A DNA stretch of 64,000 nt from Amyelois transitella (GCF_032362555.1 NC_083505.1:8733501-8797500), one strand, 5' to 3'. Numbered from the stretch's first letter, positions 1 to 14,125 are shown. Made by a program: numbers and translations. The notes: generated from the letters alone by a model not told the origin.

Positions 1-149
1 GAAAAATTCTTATGCACGCTGCAACTATAAGGAGCAAAGAAATAATGGAATATGTGAAAAAAAAAACGGGGAAAATTATTCATCCTTGAGGGCTTCAATG
101 ATGCCCAAAATAACTATTCCACGCGGACGAAGTCGCGGGCACAGCTAGT
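1..149 (+). mobile_element. Helitron 3' end, Lep1-like, non-autonomous
   Basis: This segment matches the internal copies at 24752-25020 and 56745-56985: the same phrase about equal to 'gctgcaactat(a/t)aggagc(a/g)aag', then an A-rich stretch, then a GC-rich hairpin (gcggacgaagtcgcgggc) and a terminal CTAGT. A hairpin followed by CTAG is the Helitron 3' signature, and this family is widespread in Lepidoptera. The 5' part lies outside the window. Confidence 0.75.
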
Positions 150-428
150 ATAAAATAGTTTAGCTGAGTTGTTATGGTTCAATACCAGCTGTACCGGATT
201 CCAAAATATATAATACCCATGTGTTGGCAAGGCATAAGAGCTATACAACAAAAAAAAGTTTCATTCAAATCCGTTCAGTAGTTAGAGATTAGCGTGTACA
301 AACAAACATACAAATATAATTTATTTTTTTTGCAAATTTATGCTCGGTTACAATTTTTACATCGTAATAAATATATTTTTTTAAATATACTCAATTTACA
401 GACAAAAAGTTTTTACTCTTTTATTATA

Positions 429-515
429 TACATACATATAATCACGTCTATACCCCTTGCGGGGTAGACAGAGCCTACAGTCTTGTAAAGACTGATAGGC
501 CACGTTCAGCTATTA
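429..515 (-). mobile_element. SINE-A (TATG-tailed SINE), 3' fragment
   Basis: In reverse complement it reads as the 3' end of the most frequent short repeat in the window: a 'cttgaaaagactg'-like core, 'gtagacagagcc', then the 'gtgattatatg' end with TATG repeats. The 5' half is missing. Confidence 0.75.
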
Positions 516-639
516 TATGTTAATGCCAAATCATAAATTCTCAGAACTAATGCCAAATTAATGTAATTATTTAATTTTAAAAAGGATCTTTGTTGAGCTT
601 CGAACAGACATACATACGTTCAGCTGTTAGATACTCGTA

Positions 640-950
640 AGGTGCCAGGTTAAATACGTGTGGAGCAAAAAGACATAGGTTCGATTCTCACCTCGGCCAT
701 GTACTAATTGACTATTTTATTTTTTTATATTTATTCGTTTTAATACTAACCGATGTTCTTACGGTGAGGGAAATCATCGTAAGAAAACCTGCATTTTCAG
801 GAAGCTGGATGTGTAATCATGATCTAATACGGGAATGTTCCCCTTCAAAGGTTACGGAGGTCAGGAGTCAAAGGTATACCCCGGGCTCCTCTCCTAAGTG
901 GCGAGAATGCAACCGAGACTAAAGCCAAAAGAAGAGTAGGTATTTGCTCA
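640..950 (+). mobile_element. SINE-C, tRNA-derived head with 'gcaaccgagactaaag' tail
   Basis: A B-box-like ggttcgattct stands near the start at about 689. The 3' part (ccccgggctcctctcctaag ... gatgcaacc-agactaaag) is repeated at 58232-58335, so this is a dispersed family. A pol III-derived SINE is the simplest reading, though the A box is not clear. Confidence 0.55.
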
Positions 951-1817
951 AACGCCGAATGAATATGGCTGGAAGCAATATACTAAGGCGAGAGAAAAAA
1001 AAACAGATATTTTGTATTATTATGTAGAAAGACACAATTTTATTTTTAATTAATCTCCCACATGCTATAAAACTTGTGGAACTTTTCTTATTTATAATAC
1101 ACAACAACTAGTTATATGAAAGAACATCACTAACGCTTATAAGTTTTAATAATTAACTATTATGTCTAAAGTGAGGAATCCTAGAATTGGCAAAAGTGTA
1201 TCATCACATACATTTAACAAAGCTTCGGAATATTCGGATAAACCCTGTATATTTATGATATTAATTGAAGACGAAACTGAATTAACCGACGAAGATAACA
1301 ATATTATGATGTTAATTTATTTAATCTTAAGAACTATAAGCGAGGTAGCGACGGCGGCGGGGTGGGCCAAACCTCACGGCACAATGTCCCCCCCGTCGGT
1401 ATTTTACCTTTCGTTATAAATTCGGTCCGCAGTCCGCCAGAGACACAGTTCTACTTGCAATTCTTTCATATAAAAAGTCCTTTGTTTTCACTGTCTTTGA
1501 TAGGTGTTCCCGATAGAAAGAACAGCCTGTAACGCTTGATATTAAAAAAGTTTTTTATAAAGACTTCGGGGTACGAGCGGAATTCCATTGCAATTAAGCG
1601 CAATGTTAGATTGAATTTCAAATGTTGGTTTATGAAAAATTAAGTATGAATCGTGATTTTTAAATCAGTACCTAATAGCACGAATTTGTTTAGTGGCGTT
1701 CAGTTAACGACATATTTAATCTTTATTCAAAATAAAAGATTTTTAATCTCTGGCCACTTAGACCACTTTTTAAGTGTTCGTAATATTAATTTGAATATTT
1801 TCTTATTCAAATATTAG

Positions 1818-2075
1818 ATACATACATACATATAATCACGTCTATATCCCTGGCGAGGTAGACATAGGCAGCAGACTTGAAAAAAATTAAGGCCACGTTC
1901 AGCTGTATGGCTAAATGATTGAATTGAGATTCAGCAGTGACAGGTGGTAAGCCCATCGTCTACAAGAATCAAAGAAAGAAAGTTTATGGGCCTTTTCCTT
2001 AGTCGCCTTTTACGACATCTATGGGAAATATGTGGAGTACTCCTATTCTAAAGAGCCGAGAATCACAGCACCGCG
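1818..2075 (-). mobile_element. SINE-A, near full length, diverged
   Basis: Starts with catacatacatataatcacg on the plus strand and runs through the shared core and the 'cgccttttacgacatc' block to the 'gagaatcacagcac' head. Several substitutions set it apart from the commonest form, so it is not recent. Confidence 0.75.
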
Positions 2076-2988
2076 CATAATATTAGATAATTTAAAACGA
2101 TAGGTTTATGGGAACGGATTAAATTTTTCTTAAATATATCACTTTTATAAACTCATTTTATAAAAACATTAACTCCATACAAACTTGTTGTTTACGACGA
2201 AAGAAGCCAACAGGAAGCTATAAAAAGATCGGGACATGATTGTGATAGACGACCATAGTTTGTTTGTGGAGAATAACAGCATCTAAATCTTCGTAAAAAC
2301 AACATATTATTCTGATGTTGCTTGGCGCTTTCATTTGACATTAGGCCATGCAGAATCATACCAATAATTTGACATATCTTCTATTGCTTAACTAAAACCC
2401 GTTAACAAAGTGCCCAATACAAACATAGACAAGAAGACATTTGTCCGGCGAAATGTCTCCCGCCAGGTCAGGTGGCACACGTTGAAAGCATTGAAAGCGT
2501 TCATAAATTTGCACGAAGCGAACCTGCACGGGACACAGGTGGCTTATACATAGAGCCGCCAAGAGAAAGCCTATTACCGTTACAACGAAGAAATTGTAAA
2601 AATACGTGACTGTAGTGTTCAAAATGTCTTTTAACTGCATATGTTGCACTCTTCTTTTTTTAGTTACGTTCAATTGAAGACGATACACAAACATGGAACT
2701 CGTATAGAAGGAAAATATTTACTTTAGAGTATATATATGACATCATCTAAGTTCGTTGAAGATACGTGTGTGCGGGCACAGTCGAGATAGACGGCTAACG
2801 AAGTAAACAATCGACACAGAGAATTCGCATCAGAACCGGAAACGTGCACAGAGAAATGTAAAGATTTGATGAATTGAATTTGTTTTTTTACATCCGCTAT
2901 GTACTAATAAAGTGTTTGCCATAATAATGTAGTTCACTAACATGCTGGCTGATACATTTTTAAGTACATTACAACCCAAAGATTCGAT

Positions 2989-3252
2989 ACATATATACAT
3001 ATACATATAGTCACGTCTATATCCCTTGCGGGATAGACAGAGCCAACAGTCTTGAAAAGACTGAATGGCCACGTTCAGTTATTTGGCTTAATGATAGAAT
3101 TGAGATTCAAATAGTGACAGGTTGCTAGCCCATCGCCTAAAAAGAATCCAAAGTATGTAAGCCTATCCCTTAGTCGCCTTTTACGACATCCGTGGGAAAG
3201 AGATGGAGTGGTCCTATTCTATTTTGTATTGGTGCCGGGAGCCACACGGCAC
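2989..3252 (-). mobile_element. SINE-A, full length
   Basis: Carries all blocks of the family, from the TATG tail through the cttgaaaagactgaatggcc core and 'ttagtcgccttttacgacat' to the 'gccgggagccacacggcac' head. Loosely matching flanks (agattcgat / agatttgat) may be an eroded target-site duplication. Confidence 0.8.
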
Positions 3253-5740
3253 AGAGATTTGATTACTTCCGGAAATCGGGTCTCGAACGCTTGAACATGC
3301 TGATGCAGAAATTTTATCATGATCATGTATTAATTTACTATTTCATTTAGTATTTTTCACATTTTAGCAAATTGTATATGGTGGGTTCAGTTCTACATTA
3401 ACAGATAGTATTATACTATTTTGTAGAATCGTACTCATCAATTATTTGAACGTTGCGAGGTGTAGCCGCTAGACTGCATTCCGTACGTACGACTGAAGTA
3501 CCTATAGCTGCGGCGGCTGTGAGCTCTAACCAGTAACACTGACGCAACAACCAGCAGCGTGCCGCCTGCATTCCACTCTACTGCCTCAACACAACACTTC
3601 GCTACGAACGCCGTACCCCATATACAATGCTACGTTTTATCCCCGAATTCCATACCATTGAATTGCGAATCCACTGTGGAAAACCGCAGTTCCCTAGTTT
3701 TGGCATACCTTTTTTACAAACTTCTATATAACTTATTTTGTTAGATCGTTCCTTAAAAAAAATACTAACATTTGTGCCAATCTTGCAACTGATTTTGGAC
3801 TAGTTAAACCGAAATTGGTGGTGTGGATACATGATCAATTTATATAGTCATTCAGAAATAGACCAGCATATCTAAGCATATAAAAAAGAAATTGCCATAA
3901 CTATAATATAATTTTAAGATGGGCAAACATAAACCTTTTACTGGTTTTTGGATTTTGTTGTTATGGTAAAGTTTTCGAATATATAAGTAAAAATTGTCAA
4001 AATCCTATTGTTCACTCATCGCAGAAGACATAAAGCGGTAGTGTGGCAGGTTATTTACGACGCGCGTTTACGGCGCGGTTGGAACTAGGAGAGCCAGCTG
4101 TGATATTCGACGCATCGTTCTCGACAAATATTCATGGTTCGAATTGTTGACCATTCATTACTTCAACCAATATTCAAAAGTTATTGCGTATTTTGTTCTC
4201 TTTACGTAAGGGAACATGAGATAAACAAAGGCTTTCAACATTAACTCAAGTAGCATTCATTATGACCTGGCTTACGTACTGAATGTTCATTGAAATACAA
4301 ATAACATCATCACATTTTTTAAATTAAACTTTATTTATTTTATATGATATAAATAATTTTATTTATTTATATTAAACTTTATTTATTTTATATGGATGGG
4401 TAACGTACACTAAAGATAATGATGGGTATGAAAAATATGGTAAAATTTTTATAGCCCTTCCATTTTATGCTTACAGATTTTTTATCACGGAGGCAAACTT
4501 TGTGCCGTTCCGAGGACATAAAACCTTACTTAGAGAGCCACAAATCCTCGTAACGCTAAGCCGAGATAAAACACTAAGCTAGCGGCAACGGGGCGGGGCG
4601 GCGCACAGCGGCAAATTTTTCACAGGTAGCAGCTCCACCCTACAATGTTTGCCTCACATGATATTACTCACATAAGAATTATGATGTTCTATAATGAAAC
4701 TCGCGCCAACTTATTACCCGGCTATTAGTTTTCTTTTTAAACCATAAGTAGCTAATTATTCTAAAGCGCTACATTGGAAAATCTTTATAACTTGAGGCTA
4801 TTAAGAAACTAGTTAAATAGAAAAGGAAAGGTGAGAAAACTGTCATCCATTACGTGTTTTTCATTTACCTCCTTCAAAGGCGCTCTTAGGAAAGTCAGAG
4901 CAAACAGTGGAGCTGCAGGGAGATCAACAAACAGAGAAGAGTAATAAAGCCATTAATTCCGGTTTACGTGCAAATAACATAAATCAGACTGTAACGCCTC
5001 GCGCCGCAAGATCGCTCGGAGCGGCGCGAGCGGCGGAGCGGGCGACGGCACGCAACCGTGCCCCGGGTAAATTAAGCGCCTGGCGTCTCTTCTAAACGAA
5101 GCCGCATACCGGTATCGCCCGAAGATTAAACCAATCGCTTGGAAAATATCACAAAAATGAATTGCCGTTGCAGATTTTTTGCTTTGGTAAACCATGCAAG
5201 ATCATTGAACGCTCTTAAAATTCCGGATATATATTAAACGGGATTAAACTGGATCTTTGAATATAGGCAATATTTGACTTTAAAACTTACACTACTTTTA
5301 ATTTACAAGTATAAATTAAACAAATTTGTTTTACTTTCTCTTTAAAAAAGAAACAACAATAATAACATTAATGACAATATTTCAGTCTCGTATACTCCTT
5401 GCGAGGGTTAACGAAAATTAGATTTCCATAAGACGCTTGAGCCAAGTATAGTAGTAACCTAAGTTAGATCCGGGTAATGCGCAGAGGGTCACGCTCTTCC
5501 TTTTAATGCAATGTCAGCTGCCCCGCGCCTCGCCCCGCACCCCATTGCGCCATGCGGTTCGACCAACACAACACACAAACCGAATGCGTAATCCCACGCT
5601 AAGTTAAATTGCATTCCGATACTAGCTTCCAATATATTGCAACGCTTATATAAAACGACTATAGCTGCAATATTAACTACACTGGGCAACGCGGGGCATC
5701 ATTGAAAAGAACTAACAAATATAAAGCATTTTTATTATAT

Positions 5741-5805
5741 ATTAGAGGCCGCCCGCGATTTCGTTAATCCCGCGGAAACTTTCGCATTTCTAATATTAGT
5801 AAGAT
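5741..5805 (-). mobile_element. Helitron-like terminal fragment
   Basis: Begins 'tagaggccgcccgcgattt', the same GC-rich terminal hairpin seen at 10050 and 30920, and stops after 'tttctaatattagtaag'. Only the two ends of the element appear to remain. Confidence 0.5.
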
Positions 5806-6503
5806 GTTATTTTGTCGATTGTTGACGACATAACAAGATGACTGCAAAGCGATATGTGTACTCGCATTGTGCTTAAAAGGAAACACCAATTAATTTGATG
5901 ACATGTTTGGTGGTAGTGTCCTTTCCTCTGAACCACAGGTAACAAAAAGGTCTTGCTAAATTAATTCATTTTGTACGAATGTTTTTAACATTATTTACTT
6001 AAAACTACTTTTTAATAATGATTTTGTAAGAGAAAATTTACAAGAGTAATAAATGTAGTTATTATAAAAAAAATACTTTCATAATAATTTATTTCTCAAT
6101 TCGGCCGTTTCAATTCAAATTGAAAGGCCATTACTGTATAAAGATTTCTGTGACCGCAGCTAAAGAGAGAATACAAATAGGCGTATAAAAGGAAATGAAA
6201 TGGCTTCATGAATCGTATGGCCGTTTCACATTTTCAGACAGTTTATAAGGGGATATAACAAAAACCGTTGTACCTAACTGGTGTAACTATAAGAAGCGTG
6301 ATGCTTTTTTGATAGTATCTATCTATTTCAACATAAATTGGTTTACCAATTAACTCTTTCTGGAAACTGCATTTCTAGTAATGATAGTGCCGTTTTAATG
6401 CAACAGGTACCGTTAGGGCTTAGATATTGCAACTAACAATACCAGATTAAGTGACTATTGTATATAACTTACAACCCGCTTGCTAATTCAACCCACGAAG
6501 AAT

Positions 6504-6788
6504 TTTAATCAAATACATATATACATTTAATCACGTCTATATCCCTTGCGGGGTAGACAGAGCCAACAGTCTTGAAAAGACTGGCAGGCTATGTTCAGCT
6601 ATTTGGCTTTAAGATTGATTTGAGATTCAAATAGTAACAGGTTGCCAGCCCATCGCCTAAAAGAAGAATCCCAAGTTTATAAGCCTACCCCTTAGTCGCC
6701 TTTTACGACATCCATAGGAGAGAAATGGAGTGGTCTTATGCTTTTTTCTATTGGTGCTGGAACCATACCTCCCAAATTTAATCAAATA
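6504..6788 (-). mobile_element. SINE-A with a 12-bp target-site duplication
   Basis: The element (6516-6776) is flanked by exact copies of TTTAATCAAATA at 6504-6515 and 6777-6788. All family blocks are present. The intact duplication shows insertion by target-primed reverse transcription and gives clean element ends. Confidence 0.85.
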
Positions 6789-8049
6789 TTAAATGATTAA
6801 CAAGGTTAATTTGCAAAACAATCACAGAAGCGAAAGTACACGAACTTAAAGCTTTGAAATCTATCTGCCACATCTCAAACAAGTATGAATTATTTATTCA
6901 TTACACATTCACACGCCGTTCACGTTTCCAATAGATAGCTCGCATAATTCTCACAGGGACGCCATGCAGACCCACGAAACAATAGCAGATTATCAAACAA
7001 AACGACGTAAATAGTCCTCGGAATAGGAGAAATAGGGCGCGGGTTAAGGGGCCGCAGGATATCCGTATCGCGAGTCGAATGCTAGATGAGGCAACAAACC
7101 AACTAGCCCTTTCCTTTATTTATTTATTTTTTGTTACAAACAACAGAATACCACACAATAACGTTTTTTATTAGACTTAATCGTTGACTGGTAGTAGTTG
7201 GCTTTTAGCAGCAGAAATTATATATGCATGTGGAATTTAATTCGTATGAATTCAATTCAAGTAAAACTGTACAATAAATATTCATATTTGAATTTCAAAA
7301 ATATATTACATAATACAGGCATTTATAAAATGACCTTTAGATAACACTGTAGACTGTGAAACCTATTTCAACAAAATCTTTCTTGTAAGAACACAATAGC
7401 GCGCAATTTCTACAATATGGCAGTCTACAGTTCAGTGTTTGCTTCGATAGTTCGACAAAGAGGACTGCTTAGTCGTAGTTCTTCCTTGCGATTAGACGAT
7501 GTTACTTTGTAAAGAAGAACATCCAAGTATAGGGATGCTTTGTAACAACTTACTAGACACGAAGTGACCCTTTTACTTGTGTAGTGTATGGAATAACCAG
7601 ACTTTTAAATTGACTTTAGACTAATATTATATTAATGTTTCTAATATCTTTTTTCTGTTTTAAGTTGTTCTATTGTTATTGCGTCTCGAATACGAAGTTA
7701 TAGAAATCACGCCATCGTTATCATCAACCCTTTTACATTTTTAATAGAAGATCTAAATATTTGTATTAACGTGACACTAAATGCAAAATACAAAGCCACA
7801 ATTAAACGTAAGGTTTACTAACAGCATCAAACGCAATGGCTCCGATGAATAGTCAGTGGCCACCGACCGCATCAGTTATGATTCGAATGACCGCAACATA
7901 TGACAAAACCATACCATCCGTTGCAAATAATCTGACAAAGTACCAATTCCTGAACTATTACGAAACTGTACCTTTTATATATACATACTTATAGTCTGAG
8001 CCGTAAACTATGTTACTGCTGCATATATATTTTACAACAACAACTTTGT

Positions 8050-8440
8050 TCAGAAAGTTTTTATTTATTTATTTAAACTTATTATACAAACAATGTTGAT
8101 ACAATGGGCGGACTTTTTTGGGTTAAGCAGATAAATTAAGTTTGTGTTAATTATCAGAGAAATCTACATATGTATCTATATAATAAACTACATTCTAACT
8201 ATATATATTGTAACATAATAAAAATACATTACATACATTAAATATCTGAAACAACAATTTTCACAAGTTATTCTGGGCCAGAAAAAGCCTAACCACCTGA
8301 GCCTTGAACCTCACCCGACTAGGCGCTTTCTGTTTGTGTTTGTGCTGTTTGTTTACCATCTCAACCAGACTGGGGATGGAACCCAAAAGCATGTGACTTG
8401 ATTGATGTGGCTAGATAAAAACGCATACAAAAGAACATCT
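8050..8440 (-). mobile_element. LINE 3' end (Jockey/CR1-like), no coding part
   Basis: On the minus strand it ends in (AAATA)n after a 'gtccgcccattgta ... ataagttta' 3' UTR. This matches the end of the LINE at 21041-22105 in layout and in the GTCCGCC core. No reverse transcriptase frame remains. Confidence 0.5.
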
Positions 8441-10049
8441 AATTAATAAAAAAATAATCTAACTAACCGATAAAAGGATAGGATATCGCAAAATGCATAT
8501 GCAATAAACGTTACGCATATTAAATGCATTTCATCGATTCAAGATGTGACACTTTTATTTTTATTAAAATAGAAAAGGTCAAAGTCAATAAGTATTGCAA
8601 AATTGTACTCTCTTTGCAATAGATCCGAAGTAACAGTATCCGATCCGATACCCAACAAAGAGACGTGTGAAATGGATGGAATTTAAATAAAAGCCGCATG
8701 AACGATCCGAAAAGGGAACGATATGTTTTAAGGAATATTTTCATTTATCAACCTACTAAAAAAACAATTTAAACATACAACCACTAAAATTAAATGAGAT
8801 TTTTTTCGAATTCCGAAATCCATTAACGTTGGAATATACAGAAAGGAAAGCCTAGGTATATTACAAGTCTCGAACTTTCTTTGGGGCTAGCTCAATCAAT
8901 TAATTTGTCTCGTATTTATGAATAGTCCTGAAAGTCTTGTTTAGATAGTCATCACAAGAGATCTTAATCTGAATTCCATCATTAAGCCATCCACGTAAAC
9001 GTGGCTTTCGACTCTTTAAAAGTATGTATTAGCCCTGTCTACAACAAAAGGAATAAAAAGGTTATGTATGGATGGATTGGATGGATTCATCTAAGCATAA
9101 TATACATACAGGTCCCCTTTTTTGTAAGGCGTTTTAAAATGGACGTTTCATATTCAAAATTGCTCGGCCGGATGTAAAATGTGAATAAACCAACCCCATA
9201 AAGCCTCTTTTATTTTATAAAGAAATAAAAAATAAAATATATGTAAGATTTTCATGAAAAAGTACAAGTATGGTAGTGCGTTGTGACAATTCAATTATCC
9301 TTTTGCCAAAGCGTCACAATCTGGCTGCGTCTCAAAACAAAGACCCCGCTAATACTATCGCGCATCGAATAAACAATGCGACATAGAGTTTGTGTTAAAA
9401 AAATAAAAGCGCGACGACGCCCGAATAAATGAGAGCGGCGATAAACAGGAGGATCCGTTCCGAACCGAGGGTCGATATCGAAATACATTATTCCCCGATC
9501 GGAGTGTTCCGATTCAAATTGAAAGAGCACCTCCAACATGAGATTTCTCAGGCGGCGAGTGGGCGCAGAATATAAATCGGCGCATAACCAGAAATAGAAG
9601 GGCTGCGAATTTCCGTTTCGCGGTATACTCATGCCTCGCCGATATTATGGCTACAAACAAACATAAAACTTGAATGTTAGAAGTGAACCTGACTGTAAAA
9701 TTGTTTAAATCGAAAGTGTATTCTTAACATTTTTTACACTCACTTTGTAAAACGCATGATAATTTTCTCAATATAAATATACTTATGCCAAATTTCAATA
9801 AATACTGTTGCTTCGGTTGATGCTATACACCAAGAAGTAGACATAATATTATAATTTTTTGTTCCCGTACGTTTATTGATGACCCCAGCAAATTGATGAA
9901 TGTTAATCTCTTAAAACCAGCGACAACAAATGTTTTTGTATTAATACATACCTAATGTAATACTGAACATTTTCAACGTGAAATAACTGAAAAGTTTTTT
10001 TAATTCAGGACTATAACTGATACGTTATAATTACAGTTTATTATTATTT

Positions 10050-10095
10050 ACTAGAGGCCGCCCGCGACTTCGTTCGCATGGAAATTTTATATATA
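10050..10095 (-). mobile_element. Helitron-like terminal fragment
   Basis: Holds 'actagaggccgcccgcgact' and 'cgttcgcatgg', the terminal hairpin seen at 30920-31115. What follows is too diverged to bound. Confidence 0.45.
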
Positions 10096-11395
10096 ATGAA
10101 GTATTTAACGTTCATACTTTTTTGAGGTATAGTAATTGAAATCTTGGAAACTGCTTCAACTTAATAAAAGCTTGTAAAAATAAATGTTAAAACGGCGGCT
10201 ATGTTCACGAATTCACAAGGTAAAAATCTTAGGTGCCACTAATTCTCAACTTTAATCTATGCTCCGCTATTAAAAACTCAGAATAATTTCAACGCAGATT
10301 GTACAACTCGGTCACCCTACAAGCTAGATAACTAACAATAACAAACAACGATTCGATAATTTACGCGCCTCAATTTTTGTCTAGTCAATACTATTAAACT
10401 GAATTTGACACTTACTTGGTATGGATATCCAAAACCGTTTGCGTCAATAAAATAGGATTTTCCGCTTGAATACAGCAAATGCAAAAGAAAATCTTCAACA
10501 CTAAAAGTGGGCTCGTAAAATTTAACACAAATTAGATTTTAATGGGGCTATACCAATATTGACTGTGTCGTATCGTTCGTGTTGTGTTCGGGGATTTAAA
10601 AGCTGTTCAGACTTTTTTATGGTCCGTTAATTTATTATTAACCTAGTCTCTGAAATGCAAAAGAAAGAACACCCTTTTTAATAATACCTAGATGAAAATT
10701 CTTTTGGGTTTTTGTGAAGCTACCACTAATCGTTAAGGCATAATTATTTATCGAAATTTTTTTAAAGATATACAATACAACCCGTGTTTATGTTTTGCTT
10801 GATATCATACTAACGTATCGTTTTCTTTTACTGTCAGTTTTACTATCAAATCCTAACAGACGTACACCACAGACAGAAAAGTTATTCAAGTTGTTGAATA
10901 CAGTTACTTATACTGAGTAGAAATGGGGCATACGCCGCCACCCCTCATCGTGTATTCCGTCCAATTCGCAACACGCCTTGCCGATATTTACGTAACAGCC
11001 GTCTTTGCTGACTACTGACAACGACGTCTCTCACGTTCTTACAGTGTGTGATGTTGCTAAAAACTTATTATAAACGCACGAGATTATAAAAAGTCGATTC
11101 GCAAAGATTCGATAAGATATATTAAAGAAGCAAGAAATAGACACAACGAGGGTCAAAAACATAAATATATTTTAAATATTAAGAATTGCCTCGTGTCTTA
11201 TTTTTTGATTTTCGATACCTAACCTAACCTTGATATTTTCAAGGTAAGGGTAAATAGGTATTATTTGAGCTTGGTGCACTTTACTTAGACTTTTTTTTTT
11301 ACTTAGATAAGAAGAATTATATGATAAAAAATTTATAAAACCTAAATAAGTACTGTTATAAAAAATGTCGTAGCTTATGCGATGGATTTTCCTTT

Positions 11396-11528
11396 TTATT
11401 TTGGTTGACTGGAAGAAATCCCAAATGGGATAAGTCCGCCATTGTACATATTCTTCTTAATCCAATAACTTTTTTGTAATTTGTTATATTTATTTTTATG
11501 TACAATAAAGAGTTTACAAACAAACAAT
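11396..11528 (+). mobile_element. LINE 3' UTR end, solo
   Basis: Reads 'ggttgactggaagaaatccc', 'gggataagtccgcc' and 'tgtacaataaagagttta', the same order as at 60767-60890. The shared GTCCGCC and ACAATAAAG elements also occur at the ends of the LINE pieces at 8050 and 21041. Probably a 5'-truncated Jockey/CR1-like copy. Confidence 0.5.
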
Positions 11529-13827
11529 AAGACAGACATACATATAAACACAAAAATGAACCAGGAGCCAACAATTACATAATATCAAATACTAAATTTC
11601 ATTAGAAATCATGCAGTTTGTTACCTAAAAACATTCTGCCTAAAGTAGCAGTCTATTAAACAGTGTGTTTTCAATTAAAGGCAGGGACATTACTGTATGT
11701 CACAAACGAGTATAACAAACAAACAAACAAATGAATCTTCAAATGGCTGGGTAGGCAATAAACTAACTATTCGGGCACATTCGTTGGACAATACAAACAA
11801 CCCGGTTCATACAGGGGGCAGTAGTGTTCAAAGACGAGCGAGCCAGGCATTTAGCTCGTTCAAGATGATTCCGAGAAACGCCGGAGGACGCAGTGGGCGG
11901 CGGGCAGAGTGGGTGTCCGCGAGCGACAGCACTCTAACTTTATTAAGGACGAGACGCCGGCGCTGAACCAAGGTGACGCGCCTTCACAATGCCCTATTCA
12001 GATTTAAATAGCTTTACGCCCAATTGCGCTTCAATATGCCTGACGCTCTTGGAATAGTTATTTCATTTAATCATTATTTTAGGGAATAAATTAGCAGCGA
12101 AGAACGTCTTACAATTCTAAAGGAGGTATTCTCTCCCTTAATTAATTAACAGATGATAGCATGAAAAGCTAAGCATGAAAGAGATTGATCTTAGAATTTT
12201 CATTCTATTTAATTATTTAAATGAATAGCTCTTTCGTTATGATATCAAACATTTTCAAAACAACGCGGACAAAGCTGTCACTTTAGAAGAGTTCATTAAA
12301 AATAAATTAACGTAGTATATATTATAGTATATATTTTAAGAAATAACATCAGAATACCTATTCTGTGAGTGGCATTAGCGAACGGTATCCGACACACGCA
12401 TACTATGAGAACAATGGAGCGCGACAAGTGGAGGGGGTTGCGGGGCGACTTGGTTCGAGCAAGTTTGGCAATTATGGCGACCGCAACTCCAAGAGCGCTG
12501 CTTCACTTATTACAGAGCGAAACTCGACTCGGCTAAAATCCCTACACCCGATGCATTCACAAATCTCGAAAATTATCCTTTAAGAATCCACGAAAAACAT
12601 TAAATTATTAGGTATATTTATTTTTATGTGCAATCAAGTTTACTTACAAATAAACAAACATTCTAAATAAGTATTATCAATATGGTATCTGTGTCTATCA
12701 TCTATCATGCCACCACATAGCCATTCTTAAATAGTTGGCCTAACTAATGGAACAATGTAGATTTTTTTCTAGCGACTAGTTTAATCAAAACAGGTAATTC
12801 ATATTTTTTTCTTTACACCTATTCAAGAAAAAAATATTGAGGTGTACATTTGTGTTAACGCTCAGTGTCTTATAAAAGCACTGAAAATCTTTGTTGGCAT
12901 AGATTGTTAAAAATAATTTAAAGAATCCCGAGGAAGATGTAAAAAAACTTGCTTATTACGAAGTTTGAATGAAATTCGAAAATGATATCGCCAATTAAAG
13001 TTAAGTATTAAGACGTCCGGTAAATCGTCGGCTTTACCTAGAATTAGTTCGCTGGGTCGGCACTAACACAGGCTAAGCAGGGATTATTGTTCGAGACTCC
13101 ATCTAAACAAATAGTATAGTTTAAGACTACTCTGATTTAACGAGAGAACGCATTACCTAAGTGGGATCTTTGTATAAACTTTACTCAAACCTATATATAA
13201 AAAAATTGTACACATTTCAAATTATAGTCCAAAACGGTGGGTTAAGAGATTTGCAATTTTGCATGGAAGTTCCTTACGTGGTCTACAGAGGACCCGAAAT
13301 TCCGGCTACAATAGAAATAAACGAGAAATTAATTTTAATTTTACGAGGGCGGACTCCTGTAACAGATAAAACAACGGAACGCTACATGAGATAAAATCAA
13401 CAAATAGCTAATTCGATGAGAGCCTCGTTGGAATTAACAAGTTGTGAACAGAGCAAGTTTGGTAACTAACTAGCTCAGTACGCCGCTTCGTATTTCGAGA
13501 CAACGGCAACGTCTGAATAAACACTAGTTCGTGTCTCCCAATTGCTCGATAATTTTCATATAACTTTACTTTTAAGTACTAAAATGTAATAGTTAGTAAT
13601 TTTAATAATTAACATTAAAATTTGCTCGTATTCTGGTCTGGTAGCAAGGAAAAAACTTAGTTTGTGTCGGCAGTTACTTTTAAGAGCAGAGTACAAAAGG
13701 CATCAAGGGAAAGGTCCCTTGGGTTTCTTCTTTTAGACGATACACTAGTGAACTTTCACTATATGTTCTCAATTTCATAAATTATGCATCCAGCTAAACC
13801 GAGTCTTTTCGAGAATTTTGGCCAAAA

Positions 13828-13882
13828 GATATCCGTTTTTCTTTCTCTAACAGAACGATGTTCGTTCTGTTAAACGGATATC
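13828..13882. repeat. Composite perfect inverted repeat
   Basis: The outer arms GATATCCGTTT (13828-13838) and AAACGGATATC (13872-13882) are exact complements. The inner arms AACAGAACGA (13849-13858) and TCGTTCTGTT (13862-13871) are also exact, with a 3-base loop. The only unpaired part is a 10-base pyrimidine bulge on the left arm. It is single-copy in this window and its function is unknown. Confidence 0.8.
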
Positions 13883-14040
13883 TTATTAGATAAAGGCTGT
13901 TATTAAATTTATTACTTTCAAATTTGGCCACAAGTTCAAAATTAAATTATGCTAAAGTTGACCAAAATCAACCTGTTTAAATATAATAGGTATACGAATA
14001 ACATAACAATATAGTAATTATCATTTACGTACGTATTCTT

Positions 14041-14125
14041 TACATACATATAATCACGTATTTATCCTATAAGGGGTAACAGTCTTGAAAAGACTGAAAG
14101 GCCAAGTTTAGCTGAATGGCCATAT
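14041..14125 (-). mobile_element. SINE-A, 3' fragment
   Basis: Contains 'tacatacatataatcacgta', 'ggggtaacagtcttgaaaag' and 'aggccaagtttagctg'. Only the tail half of the family is kept. Confidence 0.7.

Noticed and set aside
1162-1419. 85-codon open frame starting MSKVRNPRIGKS
   Set aside because: No recognisable family, AT-rich codons, ends in a low-complexity GC stretch, and has no flanking splice sites in phase with another exon.
9291-9632. 113-codon frame on the minus strand in a GC-rich pocket
   Set aside because: No family resemblance and no supporting exon structure; a frame of this length is expected by chance where stops are rare.
11697-11966. 89-codon frame with many Ser/Thr/Asn and a C-terminal Arg run
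   Set aside because: Composition is simple and there is no homology I recognise; probably a chance frame in a GC-rich pocket.
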